The notes under the pieces are model-generated. The model was not told where the DNA came from and did no database searches. It saw only the letters and a list, made by a program, of their open reading frames with translations. Both the position numbers and the translations under genes were made by a program. Positions 1 through 7,316 of a stretch of 13,068 nt of DNA are shown piece after piece. The stretch lies in the NCBI GenBank assembly GCA_002493305.1, contig DKYJ01000050.1, positions 65,283 to 78,350 on the forward strand, read 5' to 3'. Positions within the stretch are counted from its first letter, which is position 1. Every line of letters starts with the position of its first letter. This DNA is from Clostridiales bacterium UBA7103. GTDB taxonomy: Bacteria > Bacillota > Clostridia > Oscillospirales > Oscillospiraceae.

Positions 1-689
1 TCCAGCTCCATCTGCTCAAACTCACGCACACGGAAAATGAAGTTGCCCGGGGTGATCTCATTGCGGAAGCTCTTGCCTATCTGGCCGATGCCGAAGGGCA
101 GCTTGCGACGGGTGGTGCGCTGGACATTGACAAAGTTGGTGAAAATGCCCTGAGCGGTCTCCGGGCGGAGGTAAACGGTGTTCTTCGCGTCCTCGGTCAC
201 GCCCTGGAAGGTCTTGAACATGAGGTTAAACTGACGAATATCGGTAAAATTGTGCTTGCCGCAGGTGGGGCAGGGGATATTCTGCTCCTCGACAAAAGCT
301 TTCATCTCAGCCTGAGAAAAAGCGTCAATGGGCTTGGGCAGCTCAAAGCCGGTCTGGGCGCACCAGTCCTCGATGAGCTTGTCCGCGCGAAAGCGCTCAT
401 GGCACTCGCGGCAGTCCATCAGCGGGTCGGAAAAGCCGCTGAGATGGCCGGAGGCGACCCAGGTCTGCGGGTTCATGAGAATGGCCGCGTCAAGCCCCAC
501 ATTGTAGGGGTTTTCCTGCACGAATTTCTTCCACCAGGCGCGCTTGATGTTGTTCTTAAGCTCCACACCAAGAGGGCCGTAGTCCCAGGTGTTGGCAAGG
601 CCGCCGTAGATTTCGGAGCCGGCGAAGATGAAGCCGCGGTTTTTGCACAGGGCAACGATTTTGTCCATGGTTTTTTCTGTGTTTTTCAT
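1..689 (-). CDS. glyQS: Glycyl-tRNA synthetase, single-chain class II type (3' end cut by window edge)
   Basis: Charges tRNA-Gly with glycine in the cytoplasm. Only the first 229 codons are present; the C-terminal catalytic core and anticodon-binding domain lie outside the window. Visible signatures of the homodimeric (archaeal/eukaryotic-like) family are NTWDYGPLG near the N-terminus, MNPQTWVASGH, two CxxC pairs (C93/C96 in CRECH and C140/C143 in CPTCG) that look like the zinc-binding insertion, LRPETAQG, and the class II motif 2 region with SFRNEI followed by FRVREFEQME. This is not the alpha2beta2 GlyQ/GlyS type. The ATG at 689 is preceded by AGGAAAGGA at good spacing, which fixes the start. 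An extended -10 promoter lies at 742-770, and a 7-bp hairpin (703-721) sits in the leader just before the ribosome binding site. I found no T-box leader. Identity is recognised from conserved family motifs. Confidence 0.97.
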   Translation of the reverse strand, partial: MKNTEKTMDKIVALCKNRGFIFAGSEIYGGLANTWDYGPLGVELKNNIKRAWWKKFVQENPYNVGLDAAILMNPQTWVASGHLSGFSDPLMDCRECHERFRADKLIEDWCAQTGFELPKPIDAFSQAEMKAFVEEQNIPCPTCGKHNFTDIRQFNLMFKTFQGVTEDAKNTVYLRPETAQGIFTNFVNVQRTTRRKLPFGIGQIGKSFRNEITPGNFIFRVREFEQMEL

Positions 690-702
690 TTTCGTTCCTT
701 TC

Positions 703-721
703 CTGCGGCTGGCTGCCGCAG
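703..721 (-). promoter_or_regulatory. Small hairpin in the glyQS leader
   Basis: A 7-bp perfect inverted repeat (CTGCGGC at 703-709 and GCCGCAG at 715-721) with a 5-base loop would form in the 5' leader, ending immediately before the AGGAAAGGA ribosome binding site. There is no T-tract, so it is not a terminator. It could stabilise the message or tune ribosome access; that role is only a guess. Confidence 0.4.
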
Positions 722-741
722 AGATAAAATTTTTACACTAT

Positions 742-770
742 ATAATAGCACATATAAATAATTATCGCAA
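742..770 (-). promoter_or_regulatory. Predicted sigma-A-type promoter of glyQS
   Basis: Read on the minus strand, TTGCGA (765-770) and TATTAT (742-747) are separated by 17 bases. A TG dinucleotide one base upstream of the -10 box makes it an extended -10 element. It lies about 55 bases upstream of the glyQS start. The match is by eye to the consensus; no transcript data are available. Confidence 0.6.
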
Positions 771-804
771 CAAAAGACAAAGATATAACAGATATGATCA
801 GCAT

Positions 805-829
805 GTCAAAAAAGTCCCCTTTGGACTTG
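805..829 (-). other. Terminator-like hairpin in the glyQS/deacetylase divergent region
   Basis: The 280-base divergent region 690-969 holds the two promoters and this hairpin; I see no gene in it. AAGTCC (812-817) and GGACTT (823-828) form a 6-bp stem with a 5-base loop. On the minus strand the stem runs into six T residues (complement of 808-813), the form of a short intrinsic terminator. No minus-strand gene lies immediately upstream for it to terminate, so its purpose is unclear. Confidence 0.35.
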
Positions 830-885
830 CTGGCTGTCAGAGCTGAACGCCCATCTTAAAATATATTAAATCGGAGAAAAAGGGC

Positions 886-914
886 TTCCACCTTGTCGAA
901 TCATGGTGTATAAT
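886..914 (+). promoter_or_regulatory. Possible promoter of the polysaccharide deacetylase gene
   Basis: A perfect TATAAT lies at 909-914, 55 bases before the start codon. The -35 box at 17-base spacing, TTCCAC (886-891), is a poor match (3 of 6). A 5-bp inverted repeat ATGGT/ACCAT (903-907 and 918-922) brackets the -10 box and could be a weak operator. Confidence 0.4.
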
Positions 915-969
915 ATGACCATAGACCGATTTACATAATATTTTGCAACAGCTTGGAGTTAATAGGTTG

Positions 970-2427
970 ATGAACAGTAGCAGAGAGAAGAAAAAATTCA
1001 GATTAGGCAGAACCGGGAGGCTTATACTAATTGTTCTGGCGGCCTATGCGATCCTTGCGGGAGCTGTGTCCGCTTTCGTGGACGGGCGGCATGTCCGTTT
1101 TTATATGATGGACGCGGAGGAGCTGACCGTTGAGTGTGGGACGGAGTTCAAAGACCCCGGAGTGTACGCCGTGACGGCGGGCCGCATTTTCGGTGAAGGC
1201 GAAAAGCACCTTCGGGTCATGTCCAGCGGCGCGGTGGATACAGGCACCCCAGGGGAGTACGAGATCAAATATTCCGTCCGATATATGCTCAGAGATTATT
1301 CCGTCACCCGCCGGGTGATCGTTGAAAATTCCGGCCCCCGGATTGAGCTCAAGCACGATGAGAATTACAGGCCCAGCTGGATGGAGGGCTATCAGGAGGA
1401 GGGCTACACCGCGGCTGACAGTGTGGACGGAGATCTGACCGATAAGGTGGAACGCCGCGTAGATGGCGATAAGATAATTTACACCGTCACTAACTCGGCA
1501 GGGGAGAGCGCAACTGTGGAGCGGAGGGATATATACTCCACCGGCTGCCCAACGCTGACTCTGCTGGGTGAGGAGCAGATACAGGTCAACGCGAGCCCCG
1601 CATTTGCTGACCCGGGCGTATCCGCCCGCGATGCTCAGGGCAATGATCTCTCCGGCAGCGTTACGACTGAGGGCGGGGTCTGCGCCTACAAGCCCGGGGA
1701 GTATGATATAAACTACGTGCTCACGAACGCTGTGGGAGACCGCTTAAGCGTATCACGCCATGTGACTGTGCTGCCGGCGGCGCTGCCGGAGACCATAACC
1801 CCGGACGAGCGCACCATTTACCTGACTTTTGACGATGGCCCCGGCCCCTATACGGATCAGCTTTTGGATATTCTGGCTGAATACAATGTAAAAGTCACAT
1901 TTTTTGTCACCTGCCGTGACCCGGATTATGAGGAAGCTGTTGGCCGTGCCTTCAGCGAGGGGCACAGCATAGGCGTGCACACCGCGAGCCACAACTACTA
2001 TGACATCTATGCAAGCGAGGAGGCGTTCTTTGCGGATTTTGACGCGGCGCAGGAGATGATATACCGCCAGACCGGGCAGTATACAGAGCTCAGCCGCTTC
2101 CCCGGGGGCAGCTCCAATACAGTGAGCAGATTTAACCCCGGCATCATGACCAGGCTCAGCCAGGCGGTAACAGACATGGGCTGCAAATATTTCGACTGGA
2201 ATGTTTCCAGCGGTGATGCGGGAGAGACGACGGACACGAACACCGTATACCAGAATATTATCGATGGCTGCTCTCAGCACAAGACTTCCATAGTGCTCCA
2301 GCATGATATAAAGGATTACAGCGTGGCGGCGGTGGAAAAGGTGATAATCTGGGGCCTTGAAAACGGATATACATTCCGGCCACTGGATCTGACGAGCCCA
2401 GGTTCCCACCATGCCATAGCAAACTGA
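970..2427 (+). CDS. Membrane-anchored polysaccharide deacetylase with Ig-like domains
   Basis: 485 residues. Basic N-terminus, then one membrane segment (about 18-36), so the rest is extracellular. Two beta-sandwich-like repeats follow, about residues 48-125 and 195-270, each with the DPGV and PGEY pattern of bacterial Ig-like (DUF5011/Big_3-type) domains. The C-terminus (about 280-475) is a NodB homology domain with the usual motifs: TFDDGP (D288, D289), HTASH (H337, H341; the metal site with D289), RFPGGS (R376), DWNVSSGD (D409) and LQHD (H445). All key residues are present, so an active metal-dependent carbohydrate esterase (family 4) is expected. The substrate, such as peptidoglycan GlcNAc or another envelope glycan, cannot be read from the sequence. 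ATG 970 is chosen over TTG 943 because GGAG at 955-958 fits only the former. ogt follows 51 bases downstream with no terminator between. Confidence 0.93.
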   Translation: MNSSREKKKFRLGRTGRLILIVLAAYAILAGAVSAFVDGRHVRFYMMDAEELTVECGTEFKDPGVYAVTAGRIFGEGEKHLRVMSSGAVDTGTPGEYEIKYSVRYMLRDYSVTRRVIVENSGPRIELKHDENYRPSWMEGYQEEGYTAADSVDGDLTDKVERRVDGDKIIYTVTNSAGESATVERRDIYSTGCPTLTLLGEEQIQVNASPAFADPGVSARDAQGNDLSGSVTTEGGVCAYKPGEYDINYVLTNAVGDRLSVSRHVTVLPAALPETITPDERTIYLTFDDGPGPYTDQLLDILAEYNVKVTFFVTCRDPDYEEAVGRAFSEGHSIGVHTASHNYYDIYASEEAFFADFDAAQEMIYRQTGQYTELSRFPGGSSNTVSRFNPGIMTRLSQAVTDMGCKYFDWNVSSGDAGETTDTNTVYQNIIDGCSQHKTSIVLQHDIKDYSVAAVEKVIIWGLENGYTFRPLDLTSPGSHHAIAN

Positions 2428-2478
2428 GTTTTTACTTTAACTTTGTACCGATAGTTATGCGGCGGAATGGAGATCGTT

Positions 2479-2934
2479 ATGAACATGATTTATGATTCCC
2501 CAATAGGCAGACTTAAAATCACGGCTCAGGAGGGCGCGATAAGCGCCCTGAGCTTTGCCGAGGACTCAGATTCGGCGGACAGCGGCGCGGAGCGGGAGAG
2601 CATTCTGCACAGGGCTGCCCTCTGGCTTGACGGGTATTTCAAGGGTCAAGCTGAACCTTTGCCTCCAATAGCTCCAAAGGGGACAATGTTTCAGCAGCGA
2701 GTTTGGCGTGCCCTGTGTGACATACCCTTTGGCGAGACGCGCTCTTACGGGCAGATAGCCGCGGAGGTCGGCTGCGCCTCTGCCAGAGCCATAGGCGGGG
2801 CGGTGGGTAAAAATCCTGTGCTCATTATGATACCCTGCCATAGGGTCATCGGTGCGGACGGCAGCCTCACGGGCTTTTCCGCCGGGATCGAGCATAAGAT
2901 CCAGCTGCTGGATCACGAAAATAAGTTTACATAA
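2479..2934 (+). CDS. ogt: Methylated-DNA--[protein]-cysteine S-methyltransferase
   Basis: Repairs O6-alkylguanine in DNA by transferring the alkyl group irreversibly to its own cysteine. At 151 residues it is a minimal single-domain Ogt without an Ada-type regulatory part. An N-terminal alpha/beta portion is followed by the DNA-binding domain: FQQRVWRAL and IPFGETRSYGQIA for the helix-turn-helix region, GGAVGKNP, and the active site IPCHRVIG with acceptor Cys120. The end, TGFSAGIEHKIQLLDHE, matches the family terminus. ATG 2479 is preferred because GGAG (2469-2472) is 6 bases upstream; the in-frame ATG at 2467 has a GGCGG only one base away. It is probably cotranscribed with the deacetylase gene and is closed by a strong terminator. 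I see no functional reason for that pairing. Confidence 0.95.
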   Translation: MNMIYDSPIGRLKITAQEGAISALSFAEDSDSADSGAERESILHRAALWLDGYFKGQAEPLPPIAPKGTMFQQRVWRALCDIPFGETRSYGQIAAEVGCASARAIGGAVGKNPVLIMIPCHRVIGADGSLTGFSAGIEHKIQLLDHENKFT

Positions 2935-2937
2935 TGT

Positions 2938-2982
2938 TACACGGCCTGGCAAAATATCTTTGCCGGGCCGTGTGAATTTTTT
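2938..2982 (+). terminator. Rho-independent terminator after ogt
   Basis: A GC-rich inverted repeat begins four bases after the ogt stop codon: CACGGCC..GGCA on the left (2940-2950) pairs with TGCC..GGCCGTG (2961-2972). A T6 tract follows at 2977-2982. It separates the deacetylase-ogt unit from the promoter at 2994. Confidence 0.85.
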
Positions 2983-2993
2983 GCGATTTCCTG

Positions 2994-3021
2994 TTGACAA
3001 GCGGCGCAGTTCGGGTATAAT
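2994..3021 (+). promoter_or_regulatory. Strong sigma-A promoter for the S component-coaX operon
   Basis: Consensus TTGACA (2994-2999) and TATAAT (3016-3021) are separated by 16 bases, 53 bases before the start codon. It follows directly after the ogt terminator. No riboswitch-sized leader fits between it and the gene. Confidence 0.85.
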
Positions 3022-3073
3022 GAAGCTGCGCCGCATCCGCCTTGAGTGGAGCGACAGCAGGAGGTAATTGAAT

Positions 3074-3679
3074 ATGAAAAACGCAGATTCCCAGGGCAAG
3101 CTTAGCAGAATGACGGGCTTGTCCATCTTCATCGCGATCATCGTGGTGCTCACCGTCCTTTGCAACTTTGTGCGATTCGGCCCCTTTGCCATTACACTGG
3201 CTCTCGCGCCCATAATTATCGGCGCGGCCTTGTATGGGCCTGGCGCAGGTGCGATTCTGGGCGGTGTTTTTGGCGTTGTGGTGCTCATTTCCGGCATATT
3301 CGGCTGGGATGGCGGCGCGACGATGCTGCTCTTCGGTGAGAACGCCATTGCCTGCATACTTATCTGCGTGGGCAAGGGTGTGCTGGCAGGATGGGCGGCG
3401 GGCGGCGTCTACTCGCTGATCGCAAAGCACAATACCCATGTGGGTGTGCTCGTGGCCGGGCTTGTCTGCCCCATTGTGAACACCGGGCTTTTCATTCTCG
3501 GAATGTTTGTTTTTTACATTTCAACGCTTGAAGCCTGGGCAGGCGGCCAGTCTGTGGTGTACTATGGGATAATCGGTCTTACCGGTATAAATTTCCTTGT
3601 TGAAGTCGCCGTGAATATCGTGCTCTCCTCCGGCATCACCAGCATTATCCGTTACGGGAAAGGAAGAAAGCAGGCATGA
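3074..3679 (+). CDS. panT: ECF transporter S component, probably for pantothenate
   Basis: 201-residue membrane protein with about five to six hydrophobic segments: roughly residues 13-33, 40-60, 62-78, 86-112, 120-148 and 160-185. The size, the hydrophobicity pattern and the LALAPIIIGAALYGPGAGAILG stretch after the first helix (a central GAALYGPGAGAI core) fit substrate-binding S components of energy-coupling-factor vitamin importers (ECF_trnsprt-like family). No A, A' or T subunit is in the window, so it would use a shared ECF module encoded elsewhere (group II arrangement). The start at 3074 is set by AGGAGG (3059-3064) at 9-base spacing; the TTG at 3068 would be too close. It overlaps coaX by the ATGA at 3676-3679, so the pantothenate specificity is inferred from translational coupling to pantothenate kinase, not from a known binding motif. 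Confidence 0.82.
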   Translation: MKNADSQGKLSRMTGLSIFIAIIVVLTVLCNFVRFGPFAITLALAPIIIGAALYGPGAGAILGGVFGVVVLISGIFGWDGGATMLLFGENAIACILICVGKGVLAGWAAGGVYSLIAKHNTHVGVLVAGLVCPIVNTGLFILGMFVFYISTLEAWAGGQSVVYYGIIGLTGINFLVEVAVNIVLSSGITSIIRYGKGRKQA

Positions 3680-4443
3680 TCCTTGCAATAGATGTGGGAA
3701 ACACCAATATAGTCATTGGCTGTATCGAAAAAGGCGAGATATGCAATATAGTGCGCATCAGCACGCTTGCAGGGGAGACCGAGGCAGAGTATGCCATAAA
3801 GCTCAAGCAGGTGCTTGAATTTTATGGTGTGGAGCCCCGTGGCTTTGAAGGGGCTATAATCTCCTCCGTTGTCCCGCCTGTTACAGAGGCCGTGTCAAGG
3901 GCTGTGCGTGATATCACCGGGCTTAGACCAATGATCGTCGGCCCCGGAATGAAAACCGGGCTCAACCTGCGGGTGGATGACCCCGGCACTGTCGCCGGTG
4001 ACCTTATCGTGGGCAGTGTCGCTGCCATGAGCTGCTACGGCGCGCCGGTCATCGTCCTTGACATGGGCACCGCCACCACCATGGTGGTCATTGATAAGAA
4101 CAATTGCTATATTGGCGGGGCGATAATCCCCGGGGTCAATTTATCCTATGCGGCTCTGGCCTCCGGCACCAGTCTTTTGCCCACCATATCTATTGAAGCG
4201 CCCAAAAAGGCCATAGCCACCGATACCGTCAATTCCATGCGCTCCGGCGCGGTATACGGGACGGCGGCTATGATAGACGGTATGATCGGCAGAATGGAAG
4301 AAGAGCTGGGCTACGGCTGCAAGGTAGTCGCAACCGGCGGAATAGCCAGAGCCATAGTTCCCCACTGCAAGCGGGATATCGTTCTGGATAATGACCTTCT
4401 TTTGAAGGGGCTGTGGGCGCTGTACGAGAAGAACAAAAAGTAA
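3676..4443 (+). CDS. coaX: Type III pantothenate kinase
   Basis: Phosphorylates pantothenate to 4'-phosphopantothenate, the first committed step of coenzyme A synthesis, in the cytoplasm. The 255-residue length is normal for CoaX. It belongs to the ASKHA fold: the phosphate-1 motif DVGNTN starts at Asp6, AGDLIVG includes Asp109 (the position of the family GAD motif), and DMGTATT starts at Asp129. GAIIPGVNLSYAAL and GTSLLP follow, and VATGGIA lies near the C-terminus. All the expected nucleotide and pantothenate site motifs are visible. CoaX enzymes are typically insensitive to CoA feedback and need a monovalent cation. It overlaps the upstream S-component gene by four bases (ATGA), which suggests coupled translation of vitamin uptake and activation. 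A terminator follows at 4453. Confidence 0.96.
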   Translation: MILAIDVGNTNIVIGCIEKGEICNIVRISTLAGETEAEYAIKLKQVLEFYGVEPRGFEGAIISSVVPPVTEAVSRAVRDITGLRPMIVGPGMKTGLNLRVDDPGTVAGDLIVGSVAAMSCYGAPVIVLDMGTATTMVVIDKNNCYIGGAIIPGVNLSYAALASGTSLLPTISIEAPKKAIATDTVNSMRSGAVYGTAAMIDGMIGRMEEELGYGCKVVATGGIARAIVPHCKRDIVLDNDLLLKGLWALYEKNKK

Positions 4444-4452
4444 ATTAATGAG

Positions 4453-4500
4453 AAATTGCCCCGATAGTTCAGAGAACCTTCGGGGCAATTTTTAATTTTT
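4453..4500 (+). terminator. Terminator between convergent coaX and yfhO-like gene
   Basis: A perfect 12-bp inverted repeat, AAATTGCCCCGA (4453-4464) and TCGGGGCAATTT (4480-4491), is followed on the plus strand by T-rich sequence to about 4500. The stem ends one base from the stop codon of the minus-strand gene (4492-4494). It may also stop minus-strand transcripts, but the sequence after the stem in that direction (TCTCATTAATTT) is a poorer U-tract. Confidence 0.85.
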
Positions 4501-7290
4501 TCTCCTTTTGCGGCCAATAAGGGCCACTGTTGCGAGCACAGCCGCCGTGAACAGGCTTATGCCGATGCCGGTGTACAGCCCCGGCGGGGTGTAGCGCAGC
4601 TCAACCGTATGTTCTCCCGGCTCAGCATCAACGGCCAGAAGAACTCCAAAGGCCGAGTGGGTCTGGGCGGGTTCGCCGTCTATCGTGGCTCTCCAGCCGC
4701 GGTCATATGGGAGCGTGTACAGCAGGCAGCCGTTTTCGACTACCGTGGCCTGCGTGGTAATGCGGGAGCCGGTATGGCTGACGGTTTTGCAGGGGAGGCG
4801 GTCAGCCTCCGCCCGGTACAGGGAAAGCGCGCGGCTGCTTTCGGTAAAGAACACGGCCTGCCCAGCCATGAGATACTCGCTTTCCGTCTCCGGCTCAGGG
4901 CACAGCTCAACAGTGACGACGCTTCCGGCTTCAAAGCTGCCCAGATACAGGGGAGCCCAGTCAAAGGGGGAACTGCGGGAGGCTATATACTCCCCATTGA
5001 CATACACCTGCGCGCTGTTCATGCGCCCGTCTGTCAGAAAGAGATACAGAGGGTCATCAGTGTCGGCAATCAGCTCATAGCGGATGAAGGCAGCTTCAAC
5101 TCCCGTCTGCTCATACCCATAATCCGCCGCAAGCTCAAGACCGCTTATCTCCGGTTCGGCATTTGGCAGCAGCGGAATAAAAACCTTCGCGCCCACACTG
5201 GGCATGGCCGTCTGGTAGGCAGTATTCAGATTTTCAAAGGGCAGGTCATAGGACAGAACGCTGTCAATAACGCCTCTGTCCGCCGAAAAGGCGATGGGCA
5301 GCGCATAGGGGTTTTCCAAAAGCCCGTTTTCAAGAGCAATATACCCTTCGCTCGGGCCGACGCCGGTATCTGTCAGATAGCGGACGGCAAAGAAAGAATC
5401 CAGCCCCCGGCTGCGGGAGGAGAGACAGGAGGCCAGCGCATCGGTGTAGGCAGCGCCCATAGAGCCGAGAAAATTTGTTACACTGACCTGCTCAGCTGAG
5501 CTGAAATGACTAAGCCCGCCGAGCCCGGTTAAGAAGGGGCTGTTCAGCGAGCTGCCGAGGCCGCCGCGGTAAAGCTCCTCACTTTGAGCCTTGATAAGCT
5601 CTGATGCTTCCATAGTCTGCTCAGTATCCTCACGGTAGACCGACATGGACAAAAACGAATCATGGTCGGAAAAGGCTGATATGTTCCTGAAAAAGGGGAC
5701 GGCGCTTGTCAAAAGAGTCAGCGCCGCAAGTATACCCGCCGCCCATGGACGGGACACAGCGGCATCGAGCGCGCCTCTGTACAGCAGAAAGCCGAGGCCG
5801 CCGCACAGGCAGATCATGGCCGCATACTCGAAAGCGCTTGCCAGCGGCGCGCGCTCCGCCGACGCGGAGAGGACGGCAATTATAAGCAGGAAAAACGCCC
5901 CCGGCAGCCAGCGCCGGAGCTGAAAGCCTCGGCAGCCGTCCATTGCCCGCCGGGCGCAGCATATAAGCACAAAAGAAAACACAAAGGAATATCTAAAGTT
6001 AAAGCAGTTATTTTCCGTAAAGCCATGCCACATCAGGTTCGGCAGATAAAAGCCCATACAGCACAGAAGCAGCACCAGAAAAGCCCCGGAGGCGGCTCGC
6101 TCCCGGCAGGGAATAGCTTTGTCTGTAAAATACAGCAGAGCGAGAACCAGCGGCAAGAGCCCGCTGTATATCAGCGGCAGACCGTCCCGCATTTCGTCGA
6201 AGCTCACGTTCCCAATAAGCAGCTTTTGCAAAAACGGATCCTGCGGCTCAAATATGAATCCGTAAACGAGTATGAGCCCCATAAACACAGCCGCAGTGCA
6301 TAGCTTAAAGCGGGCGCTCAGCTTTTTTGAGCACAGAATGAGCGCGAGCGCCAGCACTGCGCAAAAACCAAACAAGAGTATGGCGAGCAACGCATATTTG
6401 ACCAGCGAATCATGCTCCGCAACACGGGAAGGACAGAAGATTTCCAGCAGCCGGAGCCCTGTGGAATATGTGTACCACTTTAAAAGGCCCATAAAGCCGA
6501 CCCGCTTTCCTCCGGACATCTCAAAAACCGTGGGCAGGAGCAGGCATGCGGAGAGCCCTCCGGCCGCCAGTGATGAAAGACTGAACACCCATATAGATTT
6601 TACAGGCCTGGGCCCGCCGCTTCGGACAAACATGGCATAGACCCAGTACAGCACGGAAAAGATGCACAGAATAAAGCCGATATAATAGTTAGTTAAGATC
6701 GCCGCGCCAAGCGAAAGAATATACAGCCAAGGTTTATTATTGTTAACTATATTATGTAAACCTAAAGCCACCAACGGCAGAAGGATGACCCCATCAAGCC
6801 ACATCATGCACCAAAAATAGGCGCAGACATAGGCACACAGGGCGTAGGCAGTGCTCAGCAGCAGGCAGCGCCGGTCAAGGCCGGCTGTATGTTTGAAAAA
6901 CACAGCCATGGTCAGGCCGCAGAGGGAAATTTTAATCAGTACTATAAGGTGCATCGCTATGGGCAGCTCCTCCACCGGGAAAAGGAGGAAGATAAGGTTC
7001 AATGGGCTTGCCGCGTAATAGGCGAAAATCCCGATCTGATTGCCGCCGAGAACCATGCCCATGTTGTAAAAAGCGTCTCCCTGACCCAAAAGCACCTGCC
7101 GGAAATGCCCCCAAAAATAGGCATATTGTGTGTAAGAGTCGCTGAAGAGCAGAAGCTTGTCCCCAAAGGGCGCAATGCCGCATACGGCGTAAACAGCCAG
7201 TACCAGCACAAAGGGAATGGCAAAAGACGCTGCAAAAAGAACCCGGGCGGGAGAGCCCCCCGCCCGGGGATCAATAGCTTTTTTCTTCAT
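4492..7290 (-). CDS. YfhO-family multi-spanning membrane protein
   Basis: 932 residues. The N-terminal half (to about residue 570) is a series of roughly 12-14 hydrophobic helices. A periplasmic-side, beta-rich region of about 330 residues follows, then a last membrane helix (about 905-925) and an RKRRKN tail. After the first helix, FSDSYTQY (D51, Q55, Y56) matches the acidic DxxxQY-type motif of the YfhO/GT-C-like family; the end region with DRGWRATIDGEPA and GEHTVELRYTPPG is also typical. In Bacillus, YfhO takes part in sugar decoration of lipoteichoic acid together with an undecaprenyl-phosphate glycosyltransferase, so a role in glycosylating a surface polymer is likely but the sugar and acceptor are unknown. 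ATG 7290 is chosen because GGCGG lies 7 bases upstream; the longer form would need a TTG at 7308. It follows the cytidylate-kinase-like gene by 26 bases. Confidence 0.88.
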   Translation of the reverse strand: MKKKAIDPRAGGSPARVLFAASFAIPFVLVLAVYAVCGIAPFGDKLLLFSDSYTQYAYFWGHFRQVLLGQGDAFYNMGMVLGGNQIGIFAYYAASPLNLIFLLFPVEELPIAMHLIVLIKISLCGLTMAVFFKHTAGLDRRCLLLSTAYALCAYVCAYFWCMMWLDGVILLPLVALGLHNIVNNNKPWLYILSLGAAILTNYYIGFILCIFSVLYWVYAMFVRSGGPRPVKSIWVFSLSSLAAGGLSACLLLPTVFEMSGGKRVGFMGLLKWYTYSTGLRLLEIFCPSRVAEHDSLVKYALLAILLFGFCAVLALALILCSKKLSARFKLCTAAVFMGLILVYGFIFEPQDPFLQKLLIGNVSFDEMRDGLPLIYSGLLPLVLALLYFTDKAIPCRERAASGAFLVLLLCCMGFYLPNLMWHGFTENNCFNFRYSFVFSFVLICCARRAMDGCRGFQLRRWLPGAFFLLIIAVLSASAERAPLASAFEYAAMICLCGGLGFLLYRGALDAAVSRPWAAGILAALTLLTSAVPFFRNISAFSDHDSFLSMSVYREDTEQTMEASELIKAQSEELYRGGLGSSLNSPFLTGLGGLSHFSSAEQVSVTNFLGSMGAAYTDALASCLSSRSRGLDSFFAVRYLTDTGVGPSEGYIALENGLLENPYALPIAFSADRGVIDSVLSYDLPFENLNTAYQTAMPSVGAKVFIPLLPNAEPEISGLELAADYGYEQTGVEAAFIRYELIADTDDPLYLFLTDGRMNSAQVYVNGEYIASRSSPFDWAPLYLGSFEAGSVVTVELCPEPETESEYLMAGQAVFFTESSRALSLYRAEADRLPCKTVSHTGSRITTQATVVENGCLLYTLPYDRGWRATIDGEPAQTHSAFGVLLAVDAEPGEHTVELRYTPPGLYTGIGISLFTAAVLATVALIGRKRRKN

Positions 7291-7316
7291 TGAAAGACCG
7301 CCTTTCAACAGAAAAA

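Noticed and set aside
690..969. T-box riboswitch upstream of glyQS
   Set aside because: A GGTGGAAG stretch is visible on the minus strand, but it lacks the conserved T-box core and a matched terminator/antiterminator pair, and it lies upstream of the predicted glyQS promoter rather than in its leader.
1753..2412. Minus-strand frame of 219 codons inside the deacetylase gene
   Set aside because: It is antisense to the NodB domain, whose catalytic motifs are all on the plus strand; there is no ribosome binding site or family resemblance.
3022..3073. Vitamin riboswitch ahead of the S-component gene
   Set aside because: Only about 45 bases separate the transcription start expected from 3016-3021 and the start codon, too short for an aptamer plus expression platform.
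4609..5499. Long plus-strand frame opposite the yfhO-like gene (296 codons)
   Set aside because: The translation is low in hydrophobic regularity and has no domain. It lies entirely inside a well-supported minus-strand gene with membrane helices and known motifs; it is a shadow frame of GC-rich coding sequence.
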